Positions 1-9,272 of a DNA stretch of 64,000 nt are shown here, in pieces. The notes under the pieces were generated by a model. It was not told the origin of the DNA and ran no database searches. It saw only the letters and a list, made by a program, of their open reading frames with translations. Each line of letters begins with the position of its first letter. Within the stretch, counting starts at the first letter, position 1. Source of the stretch: Enterobacter dykesii (GTDB lineage: Bacteria; Pseudomonadota; Gammaproteobacteria; Enterobacterales; Enterobacteriaceae); contig NZ_CP126604.1 in the NCBI RefSeq assembly GCF_008364625.2, positions 3,348,001 to 3,412,000 on the forward strand. Reading direction: 5' to 3'. The position numbers and the translations under genes were made by a program.

Positions 1-16
1 TCGCTACCGTCTCCAT
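1..16 (-). CDS. possible start of a truncated divergent gene
   Basis: An ATG at 16-14 on the minus strand opens a reading frame (M-E-T-V-A) that runs off the left edge. A GAGG ribosome-binding motif lies at 26-23, six bases before the ATG, which is what makes the start believable. The gene would be divergent from the RpiR regulator that begins at 309 and so would be a candidate target of it. Only five codons are visible, so no function can be given and the call may be chance. Confidence 0.3.
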
Positions 17-308
17 CCTTAACCTCTCGCTGTTGATACGTGACTGTTACCTGAATACCGTGTACCGAACACTATATATGAAACAAATATTCCATTTTAA
101 GTTGAAATAAAATAAATGATGATTATTGTGATCACGGATGGATTTTTATGTTAACAGCCAACAACACTGGCGTAGCGTGCGCTATTAAGGAATTTCGGGC
201 GAGGAAATGACTGAAGTTTCTGTTTCATTTTTGCTGCCAGATGGATGGCCGACATTTAAAAGACGCGGTTTTGCGTTTAGAATCATAAGACTGTATTTGG
301 GGGATAAG
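17..308. promoter_or_regulatory. AT-rich divergent intergenic region upstream of RpiR regulator
   Basis: About 290 bases without a gene. The stretch 68-125 is very AT-rich and holds several short inverted A/T motifs, as expected of a promoter/operator zone for a divergent regulator, but no clear -35/-10 pair was fixed. A GGGGGA Shine-Dalgarno motif at 299-304 decides the start of the regulator at 309 rather than the ATG at 207. Confidence 0.4.
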
Positions 309-1142
309 ATGACGACAGCAACCAGCCTGAACGAACTGCAGCAGCAAATCCGCGATCGCTACGATAGCCTGAGCAAGAGGCTGCAGCAGGTTTCCCGCTA
401 CGTGCTGGACAACACCAACAGCGTGGCCTTCGATACGGTTGCCGTCATTGCCGAGCGCGCCGACGTGCCGCCGTCGACGCTGATCCGCTTTGCCAACGCC
501 TTTGACTTCACCGGCTTCAACGAAATGAAACAGCTGTTTCGCATGAATCTGGTGGAGGAGACCGCCAGCTACAGCGACCGCGCCCGGATGTTCCGCGAGA
601 TGGAGAGCGAGGCCGTGCCGGAAACGCCGCTCGATATCCTGCAGGAGTTCGCCCGCTCGAACGCCCAGGCGCTCCAGCAGCTGGCCGCCCGCGCCGAGCC
701 GGAAATGCTGGAGCGCGCGGTACAGCTGCTGGCAGATGCCGACACCATCTACATCGCCGGACTGCGCCGTTCCTTTAGCGTCGCGGCCTACCTCACCTAT
801 GCCCTGAGCCACCTGGAGTGTCGCCCTATCCTGCTCGACGGCATGGGCGGGATGCTGCGCGAGCAGATCAGCCGCATTAAGGCCCGCGACATCGTGGTGT
901 CGATCAGCTTCTCGCCGTACGCGGAAGAGACGGTGATGGTCAGCGAAACTGCCGCCAGCGTCGGCGCGCGGCAAATTGTGATTACGGACAGCCAGATAAG
1001 CCCCCTGGCGACGTTTAGCGATCTTTGCTTTGTGGTGAAAGAGGCGCAGGTGGACGCGTTTCGGTCTCAGTCGGCAACGCTGTGCCTGGTGCAGTCGCTG
1101 GTGGTGGCGCTGGCGTATCGGTTGGGGAGTGGGGAGAAATGA
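309..1142 (+). CDS. MurR/RpiR family transcriptional regulator
   Basis: 277-residue DNA-binding regulator. The N-terminal ~75 residues form the HTH_6 domain of the RpiR family (S-K-R-L-Q-Q-V-S-R-Y-V-L then P-P-S-T-L-I-R-F-A-N-A-F-D-F as recognition helix), and residues ~120-260 look like a SIS sugar-phosphate sensing domain (I-A-G-L-R-R-S-F and V-V-S-I-S-F-S-P-Y-A). An in-frame ATG at 207 exists, but the GGGGGA motif directly before 309 and the family N-terminus favour 309. Ligand and target are unknown; family members control sugar or inositol catabolism, and a divergent gene may lie off the left edge. It has no metabolic partner on its right, where an unrelated T6SS cassette begins. Confidence 0.85.
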   Translation: MTTATSLNELQQQIRDRYDSLSKRLQQVSRYVLDNTNSVAFDTVAVIAERADVPPSTLIRFANAFDFTGFNEMKQLFRMNLVEETASYSDRARMFREMESEAVPETPLDILQEFARSNAQALQQLAARAEPEMLERAVQLLADADTIYIAGLRRSFSVAAYLTYALSHLECRPILLDGMGGMLREQISRIKARDIVVSISFSPYAEETVMVSETAASVGARQIVITDSQISPLATFSDLCFVVKEAQVDAFRSQSATLCLVQSLVVALAYRLGSGEK

Positions 1143-1512
1143 GCATGCAATCGCCACATACTCGGCGCCGATGATCTCATGCATTGTTAGCTACACGCGT
1201 TCAATATGGCTCACCCATAGCGAGTCGACGTTTGATAATTATCCTGAATTTTTTCTTTAACGAGTGCTTTATTTGCCGGTGACTGTGGATGATATCGTTA
1301 TCTACAGTTCAAGAGACCGTATTTTTCCTACAGTAATTTAGATTTGCGCTGTTCGGTGTAACCATTTATTTGATATAAGTCTTCATTCTAAAGCATCACG
1401 ATCATTTTCAGCGTTAAAAAGTTCAAATACGCACTTTTTGTATGGTTTATTTTTGATGCATGCACTATTTGCAGATAACATTAATAAGTATCTATACAAG
1501 AAAGGGTGCTAC
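1143..1512. other. 370-base AT-rich intergenic stretch before T6SS cassette
   Basis: No coding capacity was recognised. Base composition drops sharply from the GC-rich regulator to AT-rich sequence, which continues through the three genes that follow, marking the left border of a probably acquired segment. The in-frame ATG at 1438 could extend the toxin by 25 residues, but it lacks a ribosome-binding site. No direct repeats, integrase or att-like site were seen at this border. Confidence 0.4.
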
Positions 1513-2028
1513 ATGACTTTACATGGAAAGTTTATAATCAATGATGCTGACTACTCACCACTTGCATTTGATGGTATTGGTGTCTTTATGGCTTTTTCTG
1601 GTAATGGTGCATACAGGAACAAAGGAGCATGTGGCATCATTCCAAACGTTGGACCGCTACCAAAAGGTAAATATTATATAGTTGATAGGCCGAAGGGGAG
1701 TATGGCTAACAGGTTTAGAGCCTGGGGAGTCGATACATATAAAAGCATTTTTAGTTATCATGTTGATCATTCTGAATGGTTTGCTTTATTTCGCGATGAT
1801 GGGAATGTAGATGATTCTACATTTTACGAAAGCGTAGCCAGAGGTGGATTTAGGCTACATCCCGGTCAGGTTTCAGAAGGGTGTATAACTTTACCTAACC
1901 AATCAGATTACAATAGATTAAGAGATGCATTATTAAGAACAAAGAAAGAAAAGATTAAAGGTCTTGATTTAGAATCCTATGGAACAATTGAGGTCATTAT
2001 TGGTGGTTATCAGAAAACTTGCCCTTAA
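1513..2028 (+). CDS. Tlde1-like T6SS peptidoglycan-targeting toxin (DUF2778)
   Basis: 171-residue protein matching the DUF2778 / Tlde1 family, L,D-transpeptidase-related T6SS effectors that attack peptidoglycan in the target periplasm. The signature G-P-L-P-K-G-K-Y-Y-I-V-D lies at residues 47-58 and the catalytic-type motif H116-P-G-Q-V-S121-E-G-C124-I-T-L is complete, so the enzyme looks active. There is no signal peptide, as expected of cargo delivered by a secretion machine. Start 1513 is chosen because AAAGGG sits just upstream; an ATG at 1438 has no such site. It is followed by a small membrane protein and by hcp, on the same strand. Strongly AT-rich compared with flanking genes. The family call rests on motifs; delivery by T6SS is inferred from the adjacent hcp. 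Confidence 0.8.
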   Translation: MTLHGKFIINDADYSPLAFDGIGVFMAFSGNGAYRNKGACGIIPNVGPLPKGKYYIVDRPKGSMANRFRAWGVDTYKSIFSYHVDHSEWFALFRDDGNVDDSTFYESVARGGFRLHPGQVSEGCITLPNQSDYNRLRDALLRTKKEKIKGLDLESYGTIEVIIGGYQKTCP

Positions 2029-2278
2029 TTCCCTTAGAATGATTCTATTCATCGGGATATTCGCTATTGTGTCAGGATTGGATGTTGGTTACTTAACTGA
2101 ACATCCATTAATAAGTAACGAAACAGCCATTAGCATTTCCTATTTATTTAGCAACAACCCAGCACCCGAAGATATTTATTACAGTTATGATTATGCGTTA
2201 ATTATATTTAACGTTCTTATCTCTCTCTTCATATACATTGTTACAATGAAGTTATTTAAATTAACAAGGAGTAAATAA
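2003..2278 (+). CDS. small two-helix membrane protein, candidate immunity protein
   Basis: About 91 residues with two hydrophobic segments, roughly I-L-F-I-G-I-F-A-I-V near the N-terminus and A-L-I-I-F-N-V-L-I-S-L-F-I-Y-I-V near the C-terminus, joined by a polar loop of ~45 residues that could face the periplasm. It overlaps the end of the toxin gene and ends one base before hcp. Position and membrane/periplasm location fit an immunity protein (the Tldi1 role), but I recognise no family. The start is uncertain: GTG at 2003 has GAGG nine bases upstream, TTG at 2000 and ATG at 1979 are alternatives in the same frame. Overlap with the toxin suggests translational coupling. Confidence 0.6.
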   Translation: MVIRKLALNSLRMILFIGIFAIVSGLDVGYLTEHPLISNETAISISYLFSNNPAPEDIYYSYDYALIIFNVLISLFIYIVTMKLFKLTRSK

Positions 2279-2279
2279 A

Positions 2280-2771
2280 ATGCCTATCCCTCCCTATCTG
2301 TGGCTCAAAGATGATGGCGGTGCCGATATCAAAGGTTCTGTAGATGTTCAGGATCGTGAAGGCTCTATCGAAGTAATCAGTATGAGTCATGGCATTAATC
2401 TTCCCGTCGATACAGCCAATGGAAAGATCACCGGAACACGTCAACACTCGTCATTTAATTTTGAAAAAGAAGTTGACAGTTCAAGTCCCTATCTCTACAA
2501 AGCAGCGGCCACAGGACAAACATTAAAAAGTGCAGAGGTAAGGTTTTATCATATTAATGATGCTGGCCAGGAGGTGTGTTATTACACCGTCTTAATGGAA
2601 AATGTAAAAATAACGGGTGTGAATTGTGGTGTGCCCAATGTCAAATTATCAGGAAATGATAAGTTAAATCATATGGAATCCGTTTCTATGCAATATGAAA
2701 AAATCACATGGCGTATTGTAGATGGAAATATCCAATTCTCTGATTCATGGTACGAGAGGCCAACAGCATAA
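2280..2771 (+). CDS. hcp: Hcp family type VI secretion protein
   Basis: 163-residue Hcp-type tube protein. It opens with P-I-P-P-Y-L-W-L-K-D-D-G-G-A-D-I-K-G-S-V, followed by the V-I-S-M-S-H-G and N-F-E-K-E-V-D-S-S-S-P motifs and the K-S-A-E-V-R-F-Y segment typical of the Hcp1/DUF796 family. Hcp hexamers stack into the inner tube of the type VI secretion system and can carry small effectors in their lumen. A good AAGGAG motif sits at 2266-2271. No other T6SS core gene is present in the window, so this is an orphan hcp that would depend on an apparatus elsewhere. It is the last gene of the toxin-membrane protein-hcp cassette and converges on guaA. Confidence 0.85.
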   Translation: MPIPPYLWLKDDGGADIKGSVDVQDREGSIEVISMSHGINLPVDTANGKITGTRQHSSFNFEKEVDSSSPYLYKAAATGQTLKSAEVRFYHINDAGQEVCYYTVLMENVKITGVNCGVPNVKLSGNDKLNHMESVSMQYEKITWRIVDGNIQFSDSWYERPTA

Positions 2772-2850
2772 ATTTCTGTCACATTCTGCGCCACATTGCA
2801 TTCCAGAAACTATGCTCTTCTTTGCAAATAGCTGCCCGATTGCCAAAAAC

Positions 2851-2875
2851 AAAAAAGCCCGCAGTTACGCGGGCT
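2851..2875 (-). terminator. intrinsic terminator of guaBA
   Basis: AGCCCGC (2856-2862), loop AGTTAC, GCGGGCT (2869-2875), with a run of A at 2850-2856 that becomes the U-tract on the minus strand. It lies about 50 bases past the guaA stop. The plus side has only TTAG, so it would work poorly for hcp. Confidence 0.8.
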
Positions 2876-2923
2876 TAGAGGTACTTTACTGCTTTTACGT
2901 ACAGGCTGTTGCCAGACGCGAAA

Positions 2924-4501
2924 TCATTCCCACTCAATCGTAGCTGGTGGCTTACCGCTGATGTCATACACCACGCGGGAAATACCGTTCACTTCGTTGA
3001 TGATGCGGTTAGACACGCGGCCTAAGAAGTCATACGGCAGGTGCGCCCAGTGCGCGGTCATGAAGTCGATGGTTTCCACTGCACGCAGGGAAACAACCCA
3101 GTCGTACTTACGGCCATCGCCCATCACGCCGACGGAGCGAACCGGCAGGAACACGGTGAACGCCTGGCTTACCTTGTTGTACAGGTCAGCTTTGTGCAGC
3201 TCTTCGATGAAGATCGCGTCCGCGCGACGCAGCAGGTCGCAGTACTCTTTCTTCACTTCGCCCAGCACGCGCACGCCCAGACCCGGACCCGGGAACGGGT
3301 GACGGTAGAGCATGTCGTACGGCAGACCCAGTTCCAGACCGATCTTACGCACTTCGTCTTTAAACAGCTCGCGCAGCGGCTCAACCAGGCCCATCTTCAT
3401 CTCTTTCGGCAGGCCGCCCACGTTGTGGTGAGATTTGATGACGTGTGCTTTACCGGTTGCAGAGGCCGCGGATTCGATCACGTCAGGGTAGATGGTGCCC
3501 TGCGCCAGCCACTTCACGTCTTCCAGCTTCAGCGCTTCTTCGTCGAACACTTCCACGAACACGCGGCCGATGATCTTACGTTTCGCTTCCGGATCGTTCT
3601 CGCCCTTCAGCGCGTCCAGGAAGCGCTGCTCGCCTTCCACGTGAACGATGTTCAGACCGAAGTGGTCGCCAAACATGTCCATGACCTGCTGGGCTTCGTT
3701 CAGACGCAGCAGACCGTTGTCCACGAAGACGCAGGTCAGGTTTTTGCCGATGGCGCGGTGCAGCAGCATCGCGGTCACGGAGGAGTCCACGCCGCCGGAG
3801 AGGCCGAGGATCACTTTGTCATCGCCAACCTGCTGGCGGATACGCTCAACGGCGTCGTCGATGATTTTTGCCGGGGTCCACAGGGCTTCACACTGGCAAA
3901 TGTCACGCACGAAGCGCTCCAGCATGCGCATACCCTGACGGGTGTGAGTCACTTCCGGGTGGAACTGCACGCCGTAGAAGCGTTTTTCTTCGTTCGCCAT
4001 GATGGCAAACGGGCAGCTTTCGGTGCTGGCAACGGTCACGAAGTCAGACGGGATGGCGGTCACTTTGTCGCCGTGGCTCATCCACACGTCCAGCAGCGGT
4101 TTGCCGTCTGCGGTCAGGGAGTCTTCGATACCGCGCACCAGCGCGCTGTCGGTGACGACTTCTACCTGTGCGTAGCCAAACTCACGCTCGTTAGAGCCTT
4201 CTACGTGGCCGCCCAGCTGCATTGCCATGGTCTGCATGCCGTAGCAAACGCCGAATACCGGCACGCCAGCTTCGAACACGTACTGCGGCGCGCGCGGGCT
4301 GTTCTCTTCGGTGGTACTTTCCGGGCCGCCGGACAGGATGATGCCGCTTGGATTGAATTCGCGAATCTGTGCTTCCGTGACATCCCACGCCCACAGCTCA
4401 CAGTAAACGCCCAGTTCACGTACGCGACGCGCCACCAGCTGAGTGTACTGAGAACCGAAGTCCAGAATGAGAATGCGATGTTTATGAATGTTTTCCGTCA
4501 T
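2924..4501 (-). CDS. guaA: GMP synthase (glutamine-hydrolysing)
   Basis: 525 residues, the standard length. Converts XMP to GMP using ATP and glutamine, the last step of guanine nucleotide synthesis, in the cytoplasm as a homodimer. The N-terminal class I glutaminase domain carries the nucleophile in F-G-V-C86-Y-G-M-Q, with H-P-E near residue 181; the ATP-pyrophosphatase domain has the P-loop S-G-G-V-D-S-S near residue 235; the C-terminal dimerisation domain ends in P-A-T-I-E-W-E. It is the second gene of guaBA, 67 bases after guaB, with a hairpin between the two. Confidence 0.98.
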   Translation of the reverse strand: MTENIHKHRILILDFGSQYTQLVARRVRELGVYCELWAWDVTEAQIREFNPSGIILSGGPESTTEENSPRAPQYVFEAGVPVFGVCYGMQTMAMQLGGHVEGSNEREFGYAQVEVVTDSALVRGIEDSLTADGKPLLDVWMSHGDKVTAIPSDFVTVASTESCPFAIMANEEKRFYGVQFHPEVTHTRQGMRMLERFVRDICQCEALWTPAKIIDDAVERIRQQVGDDKVILGLSGGVDSSVTAMLLHRAIGKNLTCVFVDNGLLRLNEAQQVMDMFGDHFGLNIVHVEGEQRFLDALKGENDPEAKRKIIGRVFVEVFDEEALKLEDVKWLAQGTIYPDVIESAASATGKAHVIKSHHNVGGLPKEMKMGLVEPLRELFKDEVRKIGLELGLPYDMLYRHPFPGPGLGVRVLGEVKKEYCDLLRRADAIFIEELHKADLYNKVSQAFTVFLPVRSVGVMGDGRKYDWVVSLRAVETIDFMTAHWAHLPYDFLGRVSNRIINEVNGISRVVYDISGKPPATIEWE

Positions 4502-4525
4502 TGACGCTAATTCCGAGGCAAGTGA

Positions 4526-4559
4526 AACAAAAACAGAGCGCCCGGCAGAAGCCGGGCGC
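4526..4559 (-). terminator. hairpin with U-tract between guaB and guaA
   Basis: Perfect 9-bp stem GCGCCCGGC (4538-4546), loop AGAA, GCCGGGCGC (4551-4559), followed on the minus strand by CTCTGTTTTTGTTTC. This has the form of an intrinsic terminator or attenuator lying inside the guaBA operon, ten bases after the guaB stop. It would reduce guaA relative to guaB transcripts or protect the guaB 3' end. Confidence 0.65.
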
Positions 4560-4568
4560 GGAAACTTA

Positions 4569-6035
4569 TCAGGAGCCCAGACGGTAGTTCGGGGACTCTT
4601 TGGTGATCGTCACGTCGTGAACGTGGCTCTCCTGGATACCCGCACCGCTGATGCGCACGAATTCCGCTTTAGTACGCAGCAGGTCGATGGTACCACAGCC
4701 CGTCAGACCCATACAGGAGCGCAGGCCGCCCATCTGCTGGTGAATGATCTCTTTCAGGCGGCCTTTATACGCTACGCGACCTTCGATACCTTCCGGCACC
4801 AGTTTGTCTGCGGCGTTATCGGTCTGGAAGTAACGGTCAGAGGAACCTTTGGACATCGCGCCCAGGGAGCCCATACCGCGGTAAGATTTGTAAGAACGAC
4901 CCTGGTAGAGTTCAATTTCACCCGGGGATTCTTCGGTACCGGCCAGCATGGAGCCTACCATTACAGCAGCTGCGCCCGCGGCGATCGCTTTGGCGATGTC
5001 GCCAGAGAAGCGGATACCGCCGTCAGCGATAACCGGAATACCGGTGCCTTCCAGCGCTTCAACCGCGTCAGACACCGCTGTAATCTGCGGAACGCCCACG
5101 CCGGTGACGATACGGGTAGTACAGATGGAGCCAGGGCCGATACCTACTTTCACCGCGCTGCAGCCAGCGTCAGCCAGAGCGCGAGCGCCTGCGCCAGTTG
5201 CCACGTTACCGCCGATGATCTGCAGATCTGGGTATTTGGCACGGGTATCACGAATACGCTGCAGAACGCCTTCGGAGTGGCCGTGAGAGGAGTCAATCAG
5301 CAGGACGTCAACGCCCGCAGCGACCAGCGCGTCAACACGCTCTTCGTTACCAGCACCTGCGCCAACCGCAGCACCGACGCGCAGACGGCCATGCTCGTCT
5401 TTACAGGCGTTAGGCTTACGTTCTGCTTTCTGGAAATCTTTAACGGTGATCATGCCGCGCAGGTGGAAGCTGCTGTCAACAACCAGCGCTTTTTCAACGC
5501 GTTTTTCGTGCATTTTTGCCAGCACCACGTCGCGGGTTTCACCTTCGCGAACGGTAACCAGACGCTCTTTTGGCGTCATATAGACGCTAACAGGCTGGTT
5601 CAGGTCAGTCACGAAACGCACGTCACGACCGGTGATGATGCCAACCAGTTCGTTCTCTTCGGTCACCACCGGGTAACCGGCGAAACCGTTACGTTCGGTC
5701 AGGGCCTTCACTTCATGCAGCGTGGTGGTTGGCAGAACGGTCTGTGGGTCAGACACGATGCCGGATTCATGTTTCTTCACGCGGCGAACTTCTTCCGCCT
5801 GACGTTCGATAGACATGTTTTTGTGAATAAAGCCAATGCCACCTTCCTGTGCCAGGGCGATAGCCAGGCGCGCTTCAGTCACGGTGTCCATTGCCGCAGA
5901 GAGCATAGGAATGTTCAGGCGAATGGTTTTCGTCAACTGCGTGCTGAGATCGGCAGTATTCGGCAGAACAGTGGAGTGAGCGGGAACGAGGAGGACGTCG
6001 TCAAACGTCAGTGCTTCTTTAGCGATACGTAGCAT
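4569..6035 (-). CDS. guaB: IMP dehydrogenase
   Basis: 488 residues starting M-L-R-I-A-K-E, the same N-terminus as E. coli GuaB; an ATG two codons further upstream (6041) is possible but less likely. Oxidises IMP to XMP with NAD+, the committed step to guanine nucleotides. A TIM-barrel catalytic domain is interrupted by two CBS domains at about residues 95-205; the active-site cysteine is in [10 protein letters not shown] near residue 305, followed by the Y-R-G-M-G-S-L flap region. First gene of the guaBA operon, with a PurR box over its promoter and divergent from xseA. Confidence 0.97.
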   Translation of the reverse strand: MLRIAKEALTFDDVLLVPAHSTVLPNTADLSTQLTKTIRLNIPMLSAAMDTVTEARLAIALAQEGGIGFIHKNMSIERQAEEVRRVKKHESGIVSDPQTVLPTTTLHEVKALTERNGFAGYPVVTEENELVGIITGRDVRFVTDLNQPVSVYMTPKERLVTVREGETRDVVLAKMHEKRVEKALVVDSSFHLRGMITVKDFQKAERKPNACKDEHGRLRVGAAVGAGAGNEERVDALVAAGVDVLLIDSSHGHSEGVLQRIRDTRAKYPDLQIIGGNVATGAGARALADAGCSAVKVGIGPGSICTTRIVTGVGVPQITAVSDAVEALEGTGIPVIADGGIRFSGDIAKAIAAGAAAVMVGSMLAGTEESPGEIELYQGRSYKSYRGMGSLGAMSKGSSDRYFQTDNAADKLVPEGIEGRVAYKGRLKEIIHQQMGGLRSCMGLTGCGTIDLLRTKAEFVRISGAGIQESHVHDVTITKESPNYRLGS

Positions 6036-6076
6036 GGGCAATATCTCTGACCTGGGTGGTTAAATATTGCCGTGGC

Positions 6077-6102
6077 ATTATACAGAGCGTAACCGATTGC
6101 AT
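6077..6102 (-). promoter_or_regulatory. guaBA promoter with PurR operator
   Basis: On the minus strand a perfect -10 box TATAAT lies at 6082-6077, and a PurR-type sequence ATGCAATCGGTTACGC occupies 6102-6087, immediately upstream of it, where binding would block RNA polymerase. It fits the consensus ANGCAANCGNTTNCNT at all but the last base. The -35 hexamer is poor (TAGATG). Repression by PurR with hypoxanthine or guanine is established for E. coli guaBA. Confidence 0.75.
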
Positions 6103-6163
6103 CTACACTTTTTTATAAAAAAGCTTGCGATTGCCTCTCAGCAGGTTACTATCGACTGAATAA

Positions 6164-7567
<1,404 letters not shown>

Positions 7568-7625
7568 TTCTTCGCCGGTTACTTACTATACTGCTGCTAT
7601 TCCCTTTTTTAATAAGGAGAGCAGC

Positions 7626-8645
7626 ATGCCCCATCTTCATAGCGTTATTCCCCCTTATATTCTTCGTCGTATTATCGAAAGCGGTTCCGAGCCGCAGCAG
7701 CGCTGTGCCCGTCAGACATTAACCCACGTCCAGACGCTGATGGCCCACATGCCGGGCAAACCCGCCGCGCCGCACGTGAATAAAGCCGGGCAGCTGGAGC
7801 GCGATATTTACGACGCGAAGCAAACCCAGGAGCTGCCGGGTAAGCAGGTGCGTTACGAAGGCCAGCCGTCGAACGGCGATGTGGCGGTGGATGAAGCCTA
7901 TAATTATTTAGGTATTACCCATGACTTCTTCTGGAAAGAATATCAGCGTGATTCACTCGATAATAAAGGGCTTATTTTGACCGGTACCGTTCACTATGGC
8001 CGGGAATATCAGAACGCCTTCTGGAACGGTCAGCAGATGGTATTTGGCGACGGCGACGGGGAAATATTTAACCGCTTTACCATCGCCATCGACGTGGTGG
8101 CGCACGAGCTGAGCCACGGCGTGACCGAGACCGAAGCCGGGCTTATCTATTTTGAGCAGTCGGGCGCGCTGAACGAGTCTCTGTCGGACGTGTTTGGCTC
8201 GCTGGTCAAACAGTACCATCTGAAGCAAACCGCCGATAAAGCAGACTGGCTCATTGGTGAAGGGCTGCTGGCGAAAGGGATTAACGGCAAAGGGCTGCGC
8301 TCAATGTCTGAACCCGGCACCGCCTATGACGATCCCCTGCTCGGCAAAGACCCGCAGCCTGCGCACATGAAAGATTTCATTAAAACGCGCGAGGATAACG
8401 GCGGCGTGCATCTGAACTCCGGCATCCCCAACCGGGCATTTTATCTGGCCGCGACGGCGATCGGCGGCTACGCCTGGGAAAAAGCAGGTTATGCCTGGTA
8501 CGACACGGTTTGCGATCGCAATCTGGCGCAGGATGCGGATTTTGAGGCCTTCGCAAAATTGACGATCGCGCACGGAGAGAAACGCTCCGGCGGTGACGTT
8601 GGAGCGGCCATTAAACAAGCCTGGGAACAGGTGGGAGTGTTGTAA
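7626..8645 (+). CDS. protealysin-like M4 family metalloprotease
   Basis: 339-residue thermolysin-family (M4) zinc protease. The zinc motif H160-E-L-S-H164 with the downstream glutamate in A-L-N-E184-S-L-S-D is intact, and V-H-L-N-S-G-I-P-N-R-A near residue 260 is the conserved substrate-site region. There is no signal peptide. The first ~50 residues carry I-P-P-Y-I-L-R-R-I, resembling the short propeptide of protealysin-type precursors, so the enzyme is probably made as a zymogen and cleaved near residues 45-65 (inference). AAGGAG upstream and TATACT at about 7588 support its own promoter. The next gene starts one base after its stop and encodes a likely inhibitor. The gene interrupts the xseA-yfgJ neighbourhood found in E. 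coli. Confidence 0.9.
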   Translation: MPHLHSVIPPYILRRIIESGSEPQQRCARQTLTHVQTLMAHMPGKPAAPHVNKAGQLERDIYDAKQTQELPGKQVRYEGQPSNGDVAVDEAYNYLGITHDFFWKEYQRDSLDNKGLILTGTVHYGREYQNAFWNGQQMVFGDGDGEIFNRFTIAIDVVAHELSHGVTETEAGLIYFEQSGALNESLSDVFGSLVKQYHLKQTADKADWLIGEGLLAKGINGKGLRSMSEPGTAYDDPLLGKDPQPAHMKDFIKTREDNGGVHLNSGIPNRAFYLAATAIGGYAWEKAGYAWYDTVCDRNLAQDADFEAFAKLTIAHGEKRSGGDVGAAIKQAWEQVGVL

Positions 8646-8996
8646 ATGCAGGTTCCGGAACTGACGGATGACGCCGTGGTTGAGCTGGCCCGGGAAGGCG
8701 GCGTCGCTTTTATCCCCAGGCTGAGCGGACAGCGCACCATCGCGCTCTCCTCGCTCAATGAAGCCCAGCGCCAGCGACTGGTGAGCATCCTGGAGCAGGC
8801 TTTTCCGCGCGGTCAGCCGCCGGGGCAAGCCTCTTCACCCGGCAGCGGCGACCAGCGCTATTTCCGCATCCAGATTATCTGGACCGGGCAAAATCAGGCG
8901 CACTACGCCGATATCATCGTGCTGGTACCCGAGCAGGAAGCCCCCGAGTCGCTGGTCGAGCTGTGGCAGAAAGGCGAAGGCTGCGTGTGCGATTAA
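8646..8996 (+). CDS. emfourin-type inhibitor of the adjacent M4 protease
   Basis: 116-residue soluble protein, no signal peptide or membrane segment, directly downstream of the protease (ATG follows its TAA without a gap), so translation is very likely coupled. Length, position and sequence character fit emfourin, the protealysin inhibitor of Serratia proteamaculans encoded in the same arrangement. The N-terminal part is a small alpha/beta region; a flexible G/P/S-rich linker (about residues 58-70) separates it from a beta-rich C-terminal part. It ends in a C-V-C-D tail. It overlaps the end of yfgJ by four bases on the opposite strand. Function is assigned from context and family memory, not from a catalytic motif. 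Confidence 0.75.
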   Translation: MQVPELTDDAVVELAREGGVAFIPRLSGQRTIALSSLNEAQRQRLVSILEQAFPRGQPPGQASSPGSGDQRYFRIQIIWTGQNQAHYADIIVLVPEQEAPESLVELWQKGEGCVCD

Positions 8997-9214
8997 CCTT
9001 CGGCCCGAACAAACTCCACGCGTTTTTTAGAGATTAAACCGTGGCCGTTCTGGCAGAAATAGTCCACCGCACCGCAGGCTTTTAATACCTGAAGTGGCTG
9101 ATGGCACTCCGGGCAGCGGGCTTCAAGCGCAATATCTTTATTACAGCTGTCGCAGTGCGCTACGCCGTTCTGGGGCTCCAGCGGTGCCTGGCATTCCGGG
9201 CAGGTAATCGACAT
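8993..9214 (-). CDS. yfgJ: zinc-ribbon protein YfgJ
   Basis: 73 residues made of two treble-clef or ribbon units: C-P-E-C, C-D-S-C, C-P-E-C and two further cysteines (K-A-C-G and Y-F-C-Q-N-G-H). The C-terminal half, from C-H-Q-P-L-Q-V-L-K-A-C-G-A to K-K-R-V-E-F-V, is nearly identical to E. coli YfgJ. It probably binds two zinc ions; the biological role is unknown. In E. coli it lies directly between xseA and der; here the protease pair and a peptide transporter flank it instead. Confidence 0.85.
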   Translation of the reverse strand: MSITCPECQAPLEPQNGVAHCDSCNKDIALEARCPECHQPLQVLKACGAVDYFCQNGHGLISKKRVEFVRAEG

Positions 9215-9272
9215 ATTCTCTCCTGTTGGGTTTTACCGGGGCAGGATAACTGCCCCGGTAGGCTGAACATTA

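Noticed and set aside
121..145. CRP-like TGTGATCACGG before the RpiR gene
   Set aside because: Second half-site lies without the 6-base spacer, so it is not a CRP site; only a GATC palindrome.
225..1184. 319-codon frame opposite the RpiR regulator
   Set aside because: Antisense with low-complexity His/Arg/Gln; the plus-strand gene has clear HTH and SIS domains.
2722..2943. 73-codon frame past hcp
   Set aside because: Runs from the end of hcp through the guaA terminator; no ribosome-binding site.
3041..4504. 487-codon open frame on the plus strand opposite guaA
   Set aside because: Exact shadow of guaA on the opposite strand, His/Val-rich composition, no start signals; high-GC third positions keep such frames open.
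4488..6032. 514-codon open frame opposite guaB
   Set aside because: Antisense of a certain gene, with biased composition and no recognisable domain.
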